In this document: piece by piece, positions 16,409 through 25,731 of the stretch
How the letters are laid out: the number at the start of each line of letters is the position of its first letter
How positions within the stretch are numbered: position 1 is the first letter of the stretch
NCBI RefSeq assembly: GCF_023028345.1
Contig: NZ_CP095487.1
Span: 3,100,001-3,164,000, forward strand
DNA: 64,000 nucleotides
DNA from: Halorientalis marina
GTDB lineage: Archaea > Halobacteriota > Halobacteria > Halobacteriales > Haloarculaceae
Reading direction: 5' to 3'
Notes under the pieces: model-generated
The model's database searches: none
The model's input: only the letters and a program-made list of their open reading frames with translations
What the model was told of the DNA's origin: nothing
Translations under genes and position numbers: made by a program

Positions 16409-19400
16409 ATGACAGACGGAGCTACGGACGACGCGGCGGACGCGGGAGCGCCCGACGCGGCGTCGGAGGACAGGACGATTCTGCTCATCGGCAGCGGCCC
16501 TATCAAGATCGGGCAGGCCGCCGAGTTCGACTACTCGGGGGCACAGGCCTGCCGGGCACTCCAGGAGGAAGGGGCGCGAGTCGTCCTGGTGAACTCCAAC
16601 CCGGCGACGATCATGACGGACCCGGAGATGGCCGACAAGGTGTACGTCGAGCCGATCAACACCGAGGCCATCGCCGAGATCATCCGGAAGGAACAGCCGG
16701 ACGGGGTCATCGCCGGACTGGGCGGACAGACGGGGCTGAACGTCACCGCGGAACTGGCCGAGGAAGGCGTCCTCGAGGAGCACGACGTGGAGATCATGGG
16801 GACGCCGCTCGACACCATCTACGCGACGGAGGACCGCGACCAGTTCCGCCAGCGCATGGAGAAGATCGGCGAGCCGGTGCCCGAGTCGGTGACCATCGAG
16901 AGCATGGACGAGGTCGAAGACGCCGTCGAACAGGTCGGCGGCCTCCCCGTCATCATGCGCACCACGTACACGCTCGGCGGTGCCGGGTCGGGCGTCATCA
17001 GCGAGATGGACGAACTCAAAGAGGCCGTCCGACAGGGACTCAATCTCTCGCGTGACAACCGCGTGATGATCACGGAGTCCATCGACGGCTGGATCGAACT
17101 GGAGTACGAGGTGATGCGCGACGCCGACGACTCCTGTATCATCATCTGCAACATGGAGAACCTCGACCCGATGGGTATCCACACGGGCGAGTCCATGGTC
17201 GTCACGCCCTCGCAGGTCATCCCGGACGAGGGCCACCAGACCATGCGCGACACGGCGCTCAAGGTGATCCGCGAACTCGGCATCCAGGGCGGCTGTAACA
17301 TCCAGTTCGCGTGGCACGACGACGGCTCTCCTGGCGGCGAGTACCGCGTCGTCGAGGTCAACCCCCGTGTCTCGCGCTCCTCCGCACTGGCCTCGAAGGC
17401 GACGGGCTACCCCATCGCCCGCGTCACCGCGAAGGTCGCGCTGGGCAAGCGCCTCCACGAGATCGAAAACGAGATCACGGGACAGACCACCGCGGCCTTC
17501 GAGCCGGCAATCGACTACGTGGTCACGAAGATTCCCCGGTGGCCCAAGGACAAGTTCCGCGACGTGGAGTTCGAGCTCGGGCCGGCGATGAAATCGACCG
17601 GGGAGGCCATGTCCATCGGCCGGACCTTCCAGGAGTCGCTGCTGAAGGCCCTGCGCTCGACCGAGTACGACCCCGCCGCCGACTGGGAAGACGTCGACGA
17701 CGAGGAACTCACAGAGGACTACCTCGAACGCCCGACGCCGGACCGCCCCTACGCCGTCTTCGAGGCGTTCCGCCGTGGCTTCACCGTCGAGGAGATCAAC
17801 GACCTGACCGAGATCCGCGAGTGGTACCTCGAACGCTTCCAGTGGATCGCCGACGCCGCCGAGGCCGCCCAGGACGGCGACTTCGAGATCGCCGGCGACG
17901 TGGGCTTCACCGACCAGGAGATCACCGCCATCGCCGGCGGGGAGTTCAACGACACCCACGCCTCCTGGCTGCCCGGGCGCGACGAGTCGAACACGGTCGA
18001 CAGCGAGGAGGTGCAGGCGGACGGTGGCGCCGTCGGGGCCGGCGTGACCGTCAGCGAGGTCGAGGCCGAAACCACCGGCCGCGTGTTCAAACAGGTCGAC
18101 ACCTGTGCCGGCGAGTTCGCCGCCTCGACGCCGTACTACTACTCGTCGCGCGAACCGCAAAACTTCGGTGCGGCGGCGGCCGACGAGGTCCAGGTCGACA
18201 CCGACGTCGAGAGCGTCGTCGTGGTCGGCGGGGGCCCCATCCGTATCGGGCAGGGCGTGGAGTTCGACTACTGTTCGGTCCACGCCGTCCGCGCGCTGGA
18301 GGAGGTGGGCATCGACGCCCACGTCGTCAACAACAACCCCGAGACGGTGTCGACGGACTACGACACCTCCGACGGCCTCTTTTTCGAGCCCATCACCGCC
18401 GAGGAAGTGGCGGACGTGATCGAGTCGACGAACGCCGACGGCGTGATGGTCCAGTTCGGTGGGCAAACGTCGGTCGACATCGGCGAACCGCTCGAAGACG
18501 AGATCGAGCGCCGCGGTCTCGACTGTGAGATTATGGGTACGTCCGTCGAGGCGATGGACCTCGCGGAGGACCGCGACCGCTTCAATCAACTGATGGACGA
18601 CCTCGGTATCGAGCAGGCCGAGGGAGGGACAGCGACCTCCGAGCAGGAGGCCCTGGAGATCGCTCGCGACATCGGCTATCCCGTGCTGGTGCGCCCGAGC
18701 TACGTGCTCGGTGGCCGCGCGATGGACGTGGTCTACAACGACGACGACCTGAAGACCTACATCGAGGAGGCCGTCAGGGTCAGCCCGGACAAGCCGATCC
18801 TCATCGACGACTTCCTCGCGGACGCCGTCGAACTGGACGTCGACGCCGTGGCCGACGAGGACGAGGTACTCATCGGCGGCGTGATGGAACACGTCGAGAC
18901 CGCGGGCGTCCACTCCGGGGACTCCGCGTGTATGATCCCGCCCCGCTCCCAGGATATCAAGGAGGTGATGCCGCGCATCCGCGAGGTCGCCGAGGACATC
19001 GCGGAGGCCCTCGAGACGGAGGGCCTGCTGAACGTCCAGTTGGCCGTTCGCGACGGCACCGTCTACGTGCTGGAGGCGAACCCTCGCTCCTCCCGTACGG
19101 TGCCGTTCATCGCGAAGACGACTGGCGTCCCGCTGGCGAAGATCGCCGCGAAGGTCATGGCCGGCGCGGACCTCGCGGACCTCGACGTACAGGAACACAT
19201 CCCGGACCAGGTCAGCGTCAAGGAGGTCGTGTTGCCCTTCGACCGGCTGCCGGGCAGTGACCCCCGTCTCGGCCCCGAGATGAAGTCCACCGGCGAGGTC
19301 ATGGGCACGGCCGGCTCCTTCGGGAAAGCGTACCAGAAGGCCCAGATGGCCGTCGGCAAGCCCATCCCCCTGGAGGGGACGGCCATCGTCGACCTCCCGG

Positions 19401-19675
19401 TCATCGGCTTCGAGGAGGACTTCGAGACGCTGAATCTGGAGGACGACTTCGAGGACGTCGAGGCGGCCAAACAGGCCGTCTCCGACGGCGATATCGACAT
19501 CGTCCTTTCGCGCAACCGCGAGCTACTGGAGACCTGCGTCACGGAGACCACGACGTACTTCTCGACCCGCGAGAGCGCGGAGGCGGCGCTCGAAGCCATC
19601 GAGTCCGCCGACCAGCCGCTGAACGTCCAGGACATCGCCGCCCGTCCGAAGGACAACCGCGAGTGGGGCCGGTAG
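16409..19675 (+). CDS. carB: Carbamoyl-phosphate synthase large subunit
   Basis: A 1088-residue enzyme that makes carbamoyl phosphate from ammonia, bicarbonate and two ATP for arginine and pyrimidine synthesis. Start at 16409 (MTDGATDDAADAG) after an acidic leader. Both duplicated ATP-grasp halves are visible: SGPIKIGQAAEFDYSG and GGGPIRIGQGVEFDYC, each with MGT and VRPSYVLGG-type nucleotide loops (MRTTYTLGGAGSG in the first). The C-terminal allosteric domain is present but short and ends ARPKDNREWGR. About 60 residues of haloarchaeal acidic insertion join the halves. The small subunit gene carA, often next to carB, is not in this window. Confidence 0.97.
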   Translation: MTDGATDDAADAGAPDAASEDRTILLIGSGPIKIGQAAEFDYSGAQACRALQEEGARVVLVNSNPATIMTDPEMADKVYVEPINTEAIAEIIRKEQPDGVIAGLGGQTGLNVTAELAEEGVLEEHDVEIMGTPLDTIYATEDRDQFRQRMEKIGEPVPESVTIESMDEVEDAVEQVGGLPVIMRTTYTLGGAGSGVISEMDELKEAVRQGLNLSRDNRVMITESIDGWIELEYEVMRDADDSCIIICNMENLDPMGIHTGESMVVTPSQVIPDEGHQTMRDTALKVIRELGIQGGCNIQFAWHDDGSPGGEYRVVEVNPRVSRSSALASKATGYPIARVTAKVALGKRLHEIENEITGQTTAAFEPAIDYVVTKIPRWPKDKFRDVEFELGPAMKSTGEAMSIGRTFQESLLKALRSTEYDPAADWEDVDDEELTEDYLERPTPDRPYAVFEAFRRGFTVEEINDLTEIREWYLERFQWIADAAEAAQDGDFEIAGDVGFTDQEITAIAGGEFNDTHASWLPGRDESNTVDSEEVQADGGAVGAGVTVSEVEAETTGRVFKQVDTCAGEFAASTPYYYSSREPQNFGAAAADEVQVDTDVESVVVVGGGPIRIGQGVEFDYCSVHAVRALEEVGIDAHVVNNNPETVSTDYDTSDGLFFEPITAEEVADVIESTNADGVMVQFGGQTSVDIGEPLEDEIERRGLDCEIMGTSVEAMDLAEDRDRFNQLMDDLGIEQAEGGTATSEQEALEIARDIGYPVLVRPSYVLGGRAMDVVYNDDDLKTYIEEAVRVSPDKPILIDDFLADAVELDVDAVADEDEVLIGGVMEHVETAGVHSGDSACMIPPRSQDIKEVMPRIREVAEDIAEALETEGLLNVQLAVRDGTVYVLEANPRSSRTVPFIAKTTGVPLAKIAAKVMAGADLADLDVQEHIPDQVSVKEVVLPFDRLPGSDPRLGPEMKSTGEVMGTAGSFGKAYQKAQMAVGKPIPLEGTAIVDLPVIGFEEDFETLNLEDDFEDVEAAKQAVSDGDIDIVLSRNRELLETCVTETTTYFSTRESAEAALEAIESADQPLNVQDIAARPKDNREWGR

Positions 19676-19753
19676 GCCGTCACGGTCGGGGGACGGCACT
19701 CGGTTTCGACCCGAAACCGGTCGATATTTACCCCTGTCGGGGGACGTGTTCGT

Positions 19754-20380
19754 ATGGCTGGCCTGAGCCGGCAGTCCGACAGCATCGGTGACGTGGTCCA
19801 GCGGAACCTCGCGAGCGGCGCGCTCGTCGGTGCCGGCGCCTACGTCACCGGGTACGTCCTCACGTTCCTTTTGACCGTCGTCGACGGGGTCGAGACGTCC
19901 GGCAGTGTGTCGACCTGGAAGGCGGTCGGCTGGGTGTTCTACGCCGCTCACAACGCTCGGATCGAGGCGACGGCGTCGTCGGACCTCGGGTCGCGGTCCG
20001 AGACGGTCGACCTCTTCGAGCAGGGGGTCTCCGGACTGGGCAGTACCGTCCCACAGTTCGTCTACTTCCTCGTCCCGGTCGTCGTCTTGCTCGGTGCCGG
20101 CTACGTCGCCTACCAGCGGGCGGATACCAGCCGCCTGGAGACGCCGCAGGTGGCTGCCGTCGGGGCGACACTCGTCACCGGATACATCGTCCTCGGATTG
20201 CTCGGGGCGTTCCTCTTCGAGGCCTCCGGGGACATACTGGGAGCCGAACTGGCAGTCGGCCCGGAACTCGCGACCGCCGTCGTCATCGCGGGCCTGGTCT
20301 ACCCCCTCGTACTCGGCGCGGTCGGCGCGGTGCTCGCGAACGCACAGGACGGCGGCGGGAAACAGGCGGGCGCGTTCTAA
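19754..20380 (+). CDS. Multi-pass membrane protein, haloarchaeal, unknown function
   Basis: A 208-residue protein with about four or five hydrophobic helices (GALVGAGAYVTGYVLTFLLTV, FVYFLVPVVVLLGAGYVAY, and three more). An extracytoplasmic-looking loop of about 60 residues between the first and second helices is polar and contains WVFYAAHNARIE. I do not recognise a transporter or enzyme motif; similar small four-to-five-helix proteins are widespread in haloarchaea. It follows carB by 78 bases, with TATTTA at about 19726 as a possible promoter of its own. Confidence 0.7.
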   Translation: MAGLSRQSDSIGDVVQRNLASGALVGAGAYVTGYVLTFLLTVVDGVETSGSVSTWKAVGWVFYAAHNARIEATASSDLGSRSETVDLFEQGVSGLGSTVPQFVYFLVPVVVLLGAGYVAYQRADTSRLETPQVAAVGATLVTGYIVLGLLGAFLFEASGDILGAELAVGPELATAVVIAGLVYPLVLGAVGAVLANAQDGGGKQAGAF

Positions 20381-20591
20381 CCGCTGGAACCGATTTCACA
20401 CGCGTTTCGCCCGCCGAGCGGTCAGTGCCAGGAGCGGCGAAACTCACCCGCAGGCGCCGTGAGTGCCGAGTCCCCCGGCCCGAACTGCAAATACCGACAC
20501 CGATGATCGAGATATCATATATTGTCCAAGCTAGAGGGGCGGAAAGTATTATAATAGGAGTTAAATGAGGTAGCAGTAAAACGTTCGTAAG
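20381..20591. other. A/T-rich intergenic region
   Basis: No gene is seen. The segment 20505-20600 is strikingly A/T-rich for this genome (ATATCATATATT, TATTATAATAGG), so the next transcription unit has at least two candidate promoters. Confidence 0.5.
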
Positions 20592-20598
20592 TATAATA
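20592..20598 (+). promoter_or_regulatory. TATA box for the leader/PH-like gene
   Basis: TATAATA, about 28 bases before the ATG of the 15-codon ORF at 20623. If the usual spacing holds, transcription would begin at that ATG, not at the downstream gene. Confidence 0.5.
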
Positions 20599-20622
20599 TC
20601 CTACCAACCAAACAGTTGTAAC

Positions 20623-20670
20623 ATGAACCACCCGACGACTGTCGACGCGACGCGCCCCGGGGAGCGATGA
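20623..20670 (+). CDS. Possible 15-residue leader peptide coupled to the downstream gene
   Basis: Reads MNHPTTVDATRPGER and stops in TGA at 20668-20670, overlapping the next gene's ATG as ATGA. The TATA box position suggests that the transcript starts at this ATG. Too short to call with certainty, but the overlap and promoter spacing both point to translation of the leader. Confidence 0.4.
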   Translation: MNHPTTVDATRPGER

Positions 20671-21371
20671 CGGACCCGGATATCGCCGACAGGGCATTCA
20701 CGCTCGCGGAGATGGCGTCCGACGAATCAGTAACGATGTCCGTGCTGGCCGGGCGGGAGGGGAGGTTCTCGCGGGCCGAGCCGCTCAACGAGCCGCCGGT
20801 GACGTACCTCGCCGAGACGGAAGCGCCGGTCTACGTCCTGACCAACGGGAAACGGGGCGTCGGACGCGGTGTCAAGAGCAACACCGTCACGCCCGACGGG
20901 GAGTACAGAACCGTGGTACTCGTGACCGGGCGGCGGACGCTCTGTCTCGTCGGCCAGCGGGACGGCGACGAGACGATCGAGATTCCACACGAGTCGGTCG
21001 CAGAGATCCGGTACAGCACCGGGTTCCGCAAACACAGGCTCGTCCTCAGAACGCCGCGGAGCGCGTATCACTGCTGGGTTCACCGGAAGACCGACGCGGA
21101 GCTGCTCGAACGCACGACCGAGTTCGTCGCCGAGCGACAGACCGAGGACCCGGAAGCGATCGACGACGGTGACACTGCGAGCCGCGTGATGTACCGCGGT
21201 CGACCGGTCGAACGGAACACCGATTCGGACGGTGAGAACACGGCCGACGATCCCACGACCGAGGAGGGGAGCAACGACGCGTCCGGGACCGACGGCGGGA
21301 CCGACGACACGGCCGGCGACGACGAGGAGTTCACGGTCACGTACCGGGGGCGGCCGGTCGACAGGGACTGA
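20667..21371 (+). CDS. PH-like domain protein with two DUF4278-like YRGRPV tail motifs
   Basis: A 234-residue soluble protein. The first half (to about residue 150) reads like a PH/GRAM-type beta barrel (APVYVLTNGKRGVG, RTVVLVTGRRTLCLVG, HRLVLRTPRSAYHCWV). The second half has an acidic low-complexity linker flanked by two nearly identical short motifs, VMYRGRPVERN and VTYRGRPVDRD at the extreme C-terminus. These resemble DUF4278 motifs. The twin motifs bracketing a flexible linker suggest docking or multimerisation peptides. Translation may be coupled to the leader peptide by the ATGA overlap. Confidence 0.7.
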   Translation: MTDPDIADRAFTLAEMASDESVTMSVLAGREGRFSRAEPLNEPPVTYLAETEAPVYVLTNGKRGVGRGVKSNTVTPDGEYRTVVLVTGRRTLCLVGQRDGDETIEIPHESVAEIRYSTGFRKHRLVLRTPRSAYHCWVHRKTDAELLERTTEFVAERQTEDPEAIDDGDTASRVMYRGRPVERNTDSDGENTADDPTTEEGSNDASGTDGGTDDTAGDDEEFTVTYRGRPVDRD

Positions 21372-21480
21372 GCCGCGATCAGCATCACCACGCCTTCTCA
21401 GGTGCCTGGCGCGCTGTCGACGGTCAGCGCGCGGTCCGTCCCGGGAAAACGGTTAGTCCGTGGCCGCTAGGGGTAGTAGT

Positions 21481-22584
21481 ATGCCACGTGAATCGTTCAC
21501 GCTCGCGGCGGCACAGATCGAACCGGTCTATCACGACAAGGAGGGGACGCTGGACAAGACCTGCGAGTACGTCGAGCGGGCGGGCGACGCGGGCGCGGAC
21601 CTCGTCGTCTTCCCCGAGACGTACTTCCCGGGCTACCCCTACTGGCGCGGGAGCGTCTCCATCCCGCGCTGGACCGACCTGATGGTCGACCTCCAGAAAA
21701 ACAGCCTGCACGTCGACGACGAGGCCGTCGAAATCCTGGGCGAGGCCGTCGAAGAGGCCGGCGTCCACCTCGCGCTCGGGACCAACGAGGTGAGCGACCG
21801 CCGGGGCAGCGACACGCTCTACAACTCGATTTTCTACTTCGACCGGACCGGCGACCTCGTCGGCCGCCACCGGAAGCTGATGCCCACCCACGAGGAGCGG
21901 GCCATCTGGGGCCGTGGCGACCCATCCAGCCTGGCGACCTACGACACGGACATCGGGACGCTCGGCGGCCTGATCTGCTACGAGAACCACATGACGCTCT
22001 CGAAGGCCGCGCTGACGGCGATGGGCGAGGAGATCCACGCCGCCGTCTGGCCGGGCTTCTGGGAGCAGGACGGCCACCCCGGCGACAAGACCCGCGCGGA
22101 GTCGAGCGAGGCGATGGACACCTGCGACATCTACCCCGCGATGCGGGAGTACGCCTTCGAGACGCAGTCCTACGTCGCCGCCTGCTCGGCGTACATGAGC
22201 GACGACATCCCCGAGGAGTTCTCCCAGGAGGAACTCGGCTTCAACGTCGCCGCCGGCGGGAGCATGCTCATCAACCCCGCCGGCATCGTGAAGGCCGGCC
22301 CGCTCGTCGGCGAGGAGGGACTGCTCACCGCCGACTTCGAGCGCGACGAGCGCCGCGCCACGAAGGCCTACTTCGACGCGATGGGTCACTACACCCGGTG
22401 GGACGCCGTGAGTCTGGAAATCAGCGACGAGACGCTGGAGCCGGCGGTCCGACGGGGGGACGGCGCGAGCGCGGCGAAGACGAACGGGCGGCTCTCGGCG
22501 GCCCGCACGCAAGAAATCGCCGAGGCGCACGACGTGTCCCTCGAAGCCGTCGAAGAGATTGCGGAGGCGGTGCGTGGAGACTGA
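21481..22584 (+). CDS. Nitrilase-branch carbon-nitrogen hydrolase
   Basis: Start at the ATG 21481 (MPRESFTLAAAQIEP). The 367-residue protein has the full Glu-Lys-Cys triad: Glu in VVFPETYFPGYPYW, Lys in GRHRKLMPTHEER, and Cys in GGLICYENHMTL, followed by HAAVWPGFWE. The FPGYPYW and ICYENH signatures are those of true nitrilases (nitrile to acid plus ammonia) rather than of amidases or NAD synthetase. The C-terminal 50 residues are extra helix-forming sequence. No nitrile hydratase, aldoxime or cyanide genes are adjacent. The gene is monocistronic and is followed by a hairpin-rich, gene-free region. Confidence 0.88.
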   Translation: MPRESFTLAAAQIEPVYHDKEGTLDKTCEYVERAGDAGADLVVFPETYFPGYPYWRGSVSIPRWTDLMVDLQKNSLHVDDEAVEILGEAVEEAGVHLALGTNEVSDRRGSDTLYNSIFYFDRTGDLVGRHRKLMPTHEERAIWGRGDPSSLATYDTDIGTLGGLICYENHMTLSKAALTAMGEEIHAAVWPGFWEQDGHPGDKTRAESSEAMDTCDIYPAMREYAFETQSYVAACSAYMSDDIPEEFSQEELGFNVAAGGSMLINPAGIVKAGPLVGEEGLLTADFERDERRATKAYFDAMGHYTRWDAVSLEISDETLEPAVRRGDGASAAKTNGRLSAARTQEIAEAHDVSLEAVEEIAEAVRGD

Positions 22585-23149
22585 GCGGGGCGGACCCATT
22601 CGATTCGAGGACACTCCTCAGTGTGCGTGCCAACTGAACGCCAGCACCCGCACCGAGCAACGCGAGGCGCGGTTCTCCGAACCCTCGCTTCGCTCGGGTT
22701 CAGCCTTTTTCGCCCACGTTCACGAGAGCGCAGCTCTCGTGCAGCCCACCAGAAATCTCCGATTTCTGGGGACGTTTTCGCCGCGAGTGATTGCGGCGAA
22801 GCCGCAACCCGAGCGGGAAAAAGGTGGTCTGTACTGTACGAGTCAGACGATTCCGATCCTCGGCCTGCGACGTGGTGCATACATGCGTTCCGTCTTGCAC
22901 GAGACAGTCAGATAGTACTCTGACCTGCTGATTCAGCAACTGTTGGATATAGAGGGTGATTCCTTCCCTAGCATCGATTAAAGATGTGCGGGCTGCTACA
23001 AGTGAACCTCCGATGGAATGGGCACCAGCGGTCGCCCCGTCCGCTCGGGCGCTGCGGCGTTCGAGCGGGGCGTTTTATAATTACTCCTCAGCGTGAATAT
23101 CCGAAATACACGCAAATTATATTTCGTTTCCAAGTGTCTTCCCTCTGTC
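22585..23149. repeat. Gene-free region with a cluster of four perfect hairpins
   Basis: Hairpins: GAACCC/GGGTTC (22679-22684 with 22696-22701); CACGAGAG/CTCTCGTG (22721-22728 with 22734-22741); CCAGAAATC/GATTTCTGG (22749-22757 with 22761-22769, loop TCC); TTGCGGC/GCCGCAA (22791-22797 with 22801-22807, loop GAA). TTTTTCGCCCACGTT at 22706-22720 is shared with the element at about 5200. From 22860 the sequence turns A/T-rich with no gene seen; the end of the region carries the promoter of the next operon. Confidence 0.7.
23072..23079 (+). promoter_or_regulatory. TATA-like element of the four-gene cassette
   Basis: TTTTATAA here and AATTATATTT at about 23115 are both suitable TATA boxes upstream of the ATG at 23150; the second would give a leaderless transcript, the first a leader of about 45 bases. 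Confidence 0.45.
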
Positions 23150-24799
23150 ATGCGATTGGCATCTGTCGTCTTCGACGGCGGGTCTCCTGTGGACGAACAG
23201 GAGGCACGGGCACTGGCGGTTCACGAGGTGATCGGGGACCACCTTTCCGATCACCTCGACAAGCAGTGGACGAACATCAAACGGGCGGGCGCAGTCGGTG
23301 CTGGCGCCGCCGTACTGGGCATAGGACTGCTGGCGACGAACAGTCCGGGGCTCGGAGCCGGTCTCCTCGTCCTCGGGGTCGCCATCGCCGGCGGGGGCGT
23401 CGCCTACAGCCGGCGCCAGGAACCGGACGTGTCCGTGCAATCGGTCGAGAAGGGCTACTGGACGGGCTACATGATTCCGGACCGGAACGGCACGGTGGTG
23501 TTCGACGCGACAGACACGATCGAGCGCCGGCAGTTTACCCTCGAGTTGCTGGAGGACCCCGAGCAGGCAGCGGCGGTTCAACGCGAACTCGAATCGATCC
23601 GGGAGTTCCCGGTCGTCCTCGAACGGGAGGGGGACGTCGAGGAATCGTTCGTCGACTCGCTCTCGGACCTCGAGTCGGCACTCGACGACGCTGCTACTCA
23701 CGAGATCGACGCACCGGTGATCGAGGGTGACGATCCGGCGATGGAGACGCTCTCACGCCTCGTCCCGGAGGCGAGGGCCGACCCCATCGACGCTGGTGGC
23801 GTCTCAGTGTCGATGAACGACGCTCACGAGCAGGTCGACGCCTTCGACGAGTTCGAGGAGATGGCCGACGAGGACCACGGCGAGTCGGTCCTGCTGAACG
23901 TGAGCGAGCAGAGCCGCGAACTCGCCAGCGAGCTCTCGGGACTGCAGGAGACCGCGATCGGCCTCCTCAACGACCACATCGGAACAGTCGGGGACACCTT
24001 CGGGCAGGTGTCGTATCACTTCTACTGCCCCGACTGCATCGACGACGACATCGAGTCCCGGCTCGAGGTCCGGGGCTCGGACAGCCAGTGGTACTGTGAG
24101 ACCTGCCGGTCGAACTTCGAGCCCGGCAACGGCGTCCCGCGCCACCGGATCCGCGACGACATCGTCCTCGAGATGACCGAACAGCTCTGGATCGAGAAAG
24201 ACGACCAGCGCCGGGAGATCTACGAGTCCATCGAGGACCAGAAGGCCGAACTCGAGGAACGCGAGTTCGAACAGCGCCGCGAGGAGATTCGGACGGCAGA
24301 AGAGCGGATCAAGGACGTCCGCGCCCGCATCCGCGACCTCCAGACGGAGGCCAAGGCCAAGGAGGGGATCGTCGACCGGATCGGCGAGTTGATGGTCGAG
24401 TACGAGCGGCTCAACGAGCGCAAAAAAGAGCAGTTCCGCGACAACGTGACCGAGGCCTTCGAGGAGATCGACGAGGAGACCGAAGAGATCCTCGAAGAGA
24501 CCAGAGACATCGTGCAGGACCGCATCGACGAGGCCGAAAAAGAAGCGAAGGAGAAAGCGGAGACGATGCGTGAGGAGGAACGGCAGTTCCAGCGTGAGTT
24601 GATCGCGTATCAGGAGCAGCGCGCGGACGAACGCGCCGAGTTCGAACAGGACCGCGCGGACGAACGCGCCGAGTTCGAACAGGAACAGGCGGCCCACAGA
24701 GCACAGGTCAGTGACGCGCGCCAGGCAAAACGGGACAAGGGCGTCATCCAGACGATCGAGGCGACGAATCAGCACAAACCCGACCGGAGGGGGAAGTAA
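23150..24799 (+). CDS. Membrane-anchored zinc-ribbon coiled-coil protein (cassette gene 1)
   Basis: The ATG at 23150 (MRLASVVFDGGSP) is preferred over the upstream in-frame start at 23093, which lies in the promoter region. Of 549 residues, about 46-86 form two glycine-rich membrane helices (GAVGAGAAVLGIGLL, GLLVLGVAIAGGGVAY). A soluble domain spans 95-280. A zinc ribbon follows with C293-x2-C296 and C316-x2-C319, and from about 340 to 520 there is a continuous charged coiled coil. An 11-residue unit, RADERAEFEQ plus one, is repeated twice at about 491-512. The C-terminus turns basic (HKPDRRGK). I know no family with this architecture. First gene of a close-packed cassette: the next start is three bases after its stop. 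Confidence 0.8.
   Translation: MRLASVVFDGGSPVDEQEARALAVHEVIGDHLSDHLDKQWTNIKRAGAVGAGAAVLGIGLLATNSPGLGAGLLVLGVAIAGGGVAYSRRQEPDVSVQSVEKGYWTGYMIPDRNGTVVFDATDTIERRQFTLELLEDPEQAAAVQRELESIREFPVVLEREGDVEESFVDSLSDLESALDDAATHEIDAPVIEGDDPAMETLSRLVPEARADPIDAGGVSVSMNDAHEQVDAFDEFEEMADEDHGESVLLNVSEQSRELASELSGLQETAIGLLNDHIGTVGDTFGQVSYHFYCPDCIDDDIESRLEVRGSDSQWYCETCRSNFEPGNGVPRHRIRDDIVLEMTEQLWIEKDDQRREIYESIEDQKAELEEREFEQRREEIRTAEERIKDVRARIRDLQTEAKAKEGIVDRIGELMVEYERLNERKKEQFRDNVTEAFEEIDEETEEILEETRDIVQDRIDEAEKEAKEKAETMREEERQFQRELIAYQEQRADERAEFEQDRADERAEFEQEQAAHRAQVSDARQAKRDKGVIQTIEATNQHKPDRRGK
24620..24684 (+). repeat. 33-base tandem repeat in the coiled-coil region
   Basis: Two copies, 24620-24651 and 24653-24684, of the same 32-base sequence in an 11-codon period. 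DNA identity is complete over the unit, so the duplication is recent and adds about three helical turns to the coiled coil. Confidence 0.85.
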
Positions 24800-24802
24800 C
24801 CG

Positions 24803-25729
24803 ATGACGGGCAACGACGATCTCCATCCGATCCTCAGCAAGATCCACGAGACGATCGGCGACCTGCTGGTGACCGTCGAGGAGGTGAAAGGCGAGGTCCG
24901 AAAGGTCCACACCGCGGTCACGGAGGCGGCGGACTCGATCAGGGACGCGATCCACGAGAACATCCAGGCCCAGGCGGAGCTGAAGATGATGGAACACGTC
25001 GTCGAGGTGCAGTCGATCGTCCCGCAGCTCGAGGCCGAAAACGAACGCATCGAGATCGAAGAGTCGGAACTCGACGAGAGCCTCGACCGGATCGCGGAGC
25101 GCTACGAGCGGAAACACGAGGAACTCGACGAGAAGGCGGCCAGTCGCATCCGCGACCTCGGATCGCACATCTTCGAGGTCGACGAGCGGGAGTTCGAGGA
25201 CGGTATCGAGTCGCCGTTCGTCGAGCACGTCACGTCGGCCTGGGCCTCCCTCCAGGCCCACAACGCCGCCGTCGAGGAAGACCGGCGCGAGCAGGTCGAA
25301 TCGCGGACCGGCGACGTCGTCACCGACATTCACGACTTCGTCCAGCGACAGGAGCAACTGGTCGACCGGATCGAGAACGTCCGTGCAGACGTCGGCGACG
25401 GGACCGGCGACCCCGGTCGCGTCCAGTTGCCCTACTACGCCGTGACCGTCGAGCGCGGCGGGGCGACCGAGACCCACGTCATCGGGCCGTCGATCGTCGA
25501 GGCGGACGACGACGGGAATGCCGGTCTTCGGACGCTCCCCGGCATGGACGAATTGATCTCGCGGACGGAGCTCAACCGGGCCCAGAGCCAGACGATGACG
25601 GGCGGATCGGTCCGGCAGGCGCTCGCCACCCGGAACGTCACCGACGACCGGCCGCTGGTCTCCTACGGGAGCGCCGTCGAGGGCGCGATCCCGGGCCAGA
25701 TCGACGTGGCCGTCGAGGGGGGTGACTGA
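24803..25729 (+). CDS. Coiled-coil protein with C-terminal globular domain (cassette gene 2)
   Basis: A 308-residue cytoplasmic protein whose ATG lies three bases after the stop of gene 1. Residues 1-200 are an almost unbroken amphipathic helix (DLLVTVEEVKGEVRKVHTAV, ELDESLDRIAERYERKHEEL, EQLVDRIENVRADV). A compact domain of about 100 residues follows, beginning VQLPYYAVTVERGG and ending VEGAIPGQIDVAVEGGD. No membrane segment, cysteine cluster or nucleotide-binding loop is seen. The coiled coil could pair with that of gene 1. I do not recognise the family. Confidence 0.75.
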   Translation: MTGNDDLHPILSKIHETIGDLLVTVEEVKGEVRKVHTAVTEAADSIRDAIHENIQAQAELKMMEHVVEVQSIVPQLEAENERIEIEESELDESLDRIAERYERKHEELDEKAASRIRDLGSHIFEVDEREFEDGIESPFVEHVTSAWASLQAHNAAVEEDRREQVESRTGDVVTDIHDFVQRQEQLVDRIENVRADVGDGTGDPGRVQLPYYAVTVERGGATETHVIGPSIVEADDDGNAGLRTLPGMDELISRTELNRAQSQTMTGGSVRQALATRNVTDDRPLVSYGSAVEGAIPGQIDVAVEGGD

Positions 25730-25731
25730 CC

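Noticed and set aside
16382..19198. 938-codon open frame on the minus strand over carB
   Set aside because: Carries V/D/L-H-G-rich shadow composition; carB on the plus strand has all enzyme motifs. High GC leaves the antisense frame open.
22984..23730. 248-codon plus-strand frame at the cassette start
   Set aside because: Arg/Gly-rich out-of-frame reading that overlaps the promoter and gene 1.
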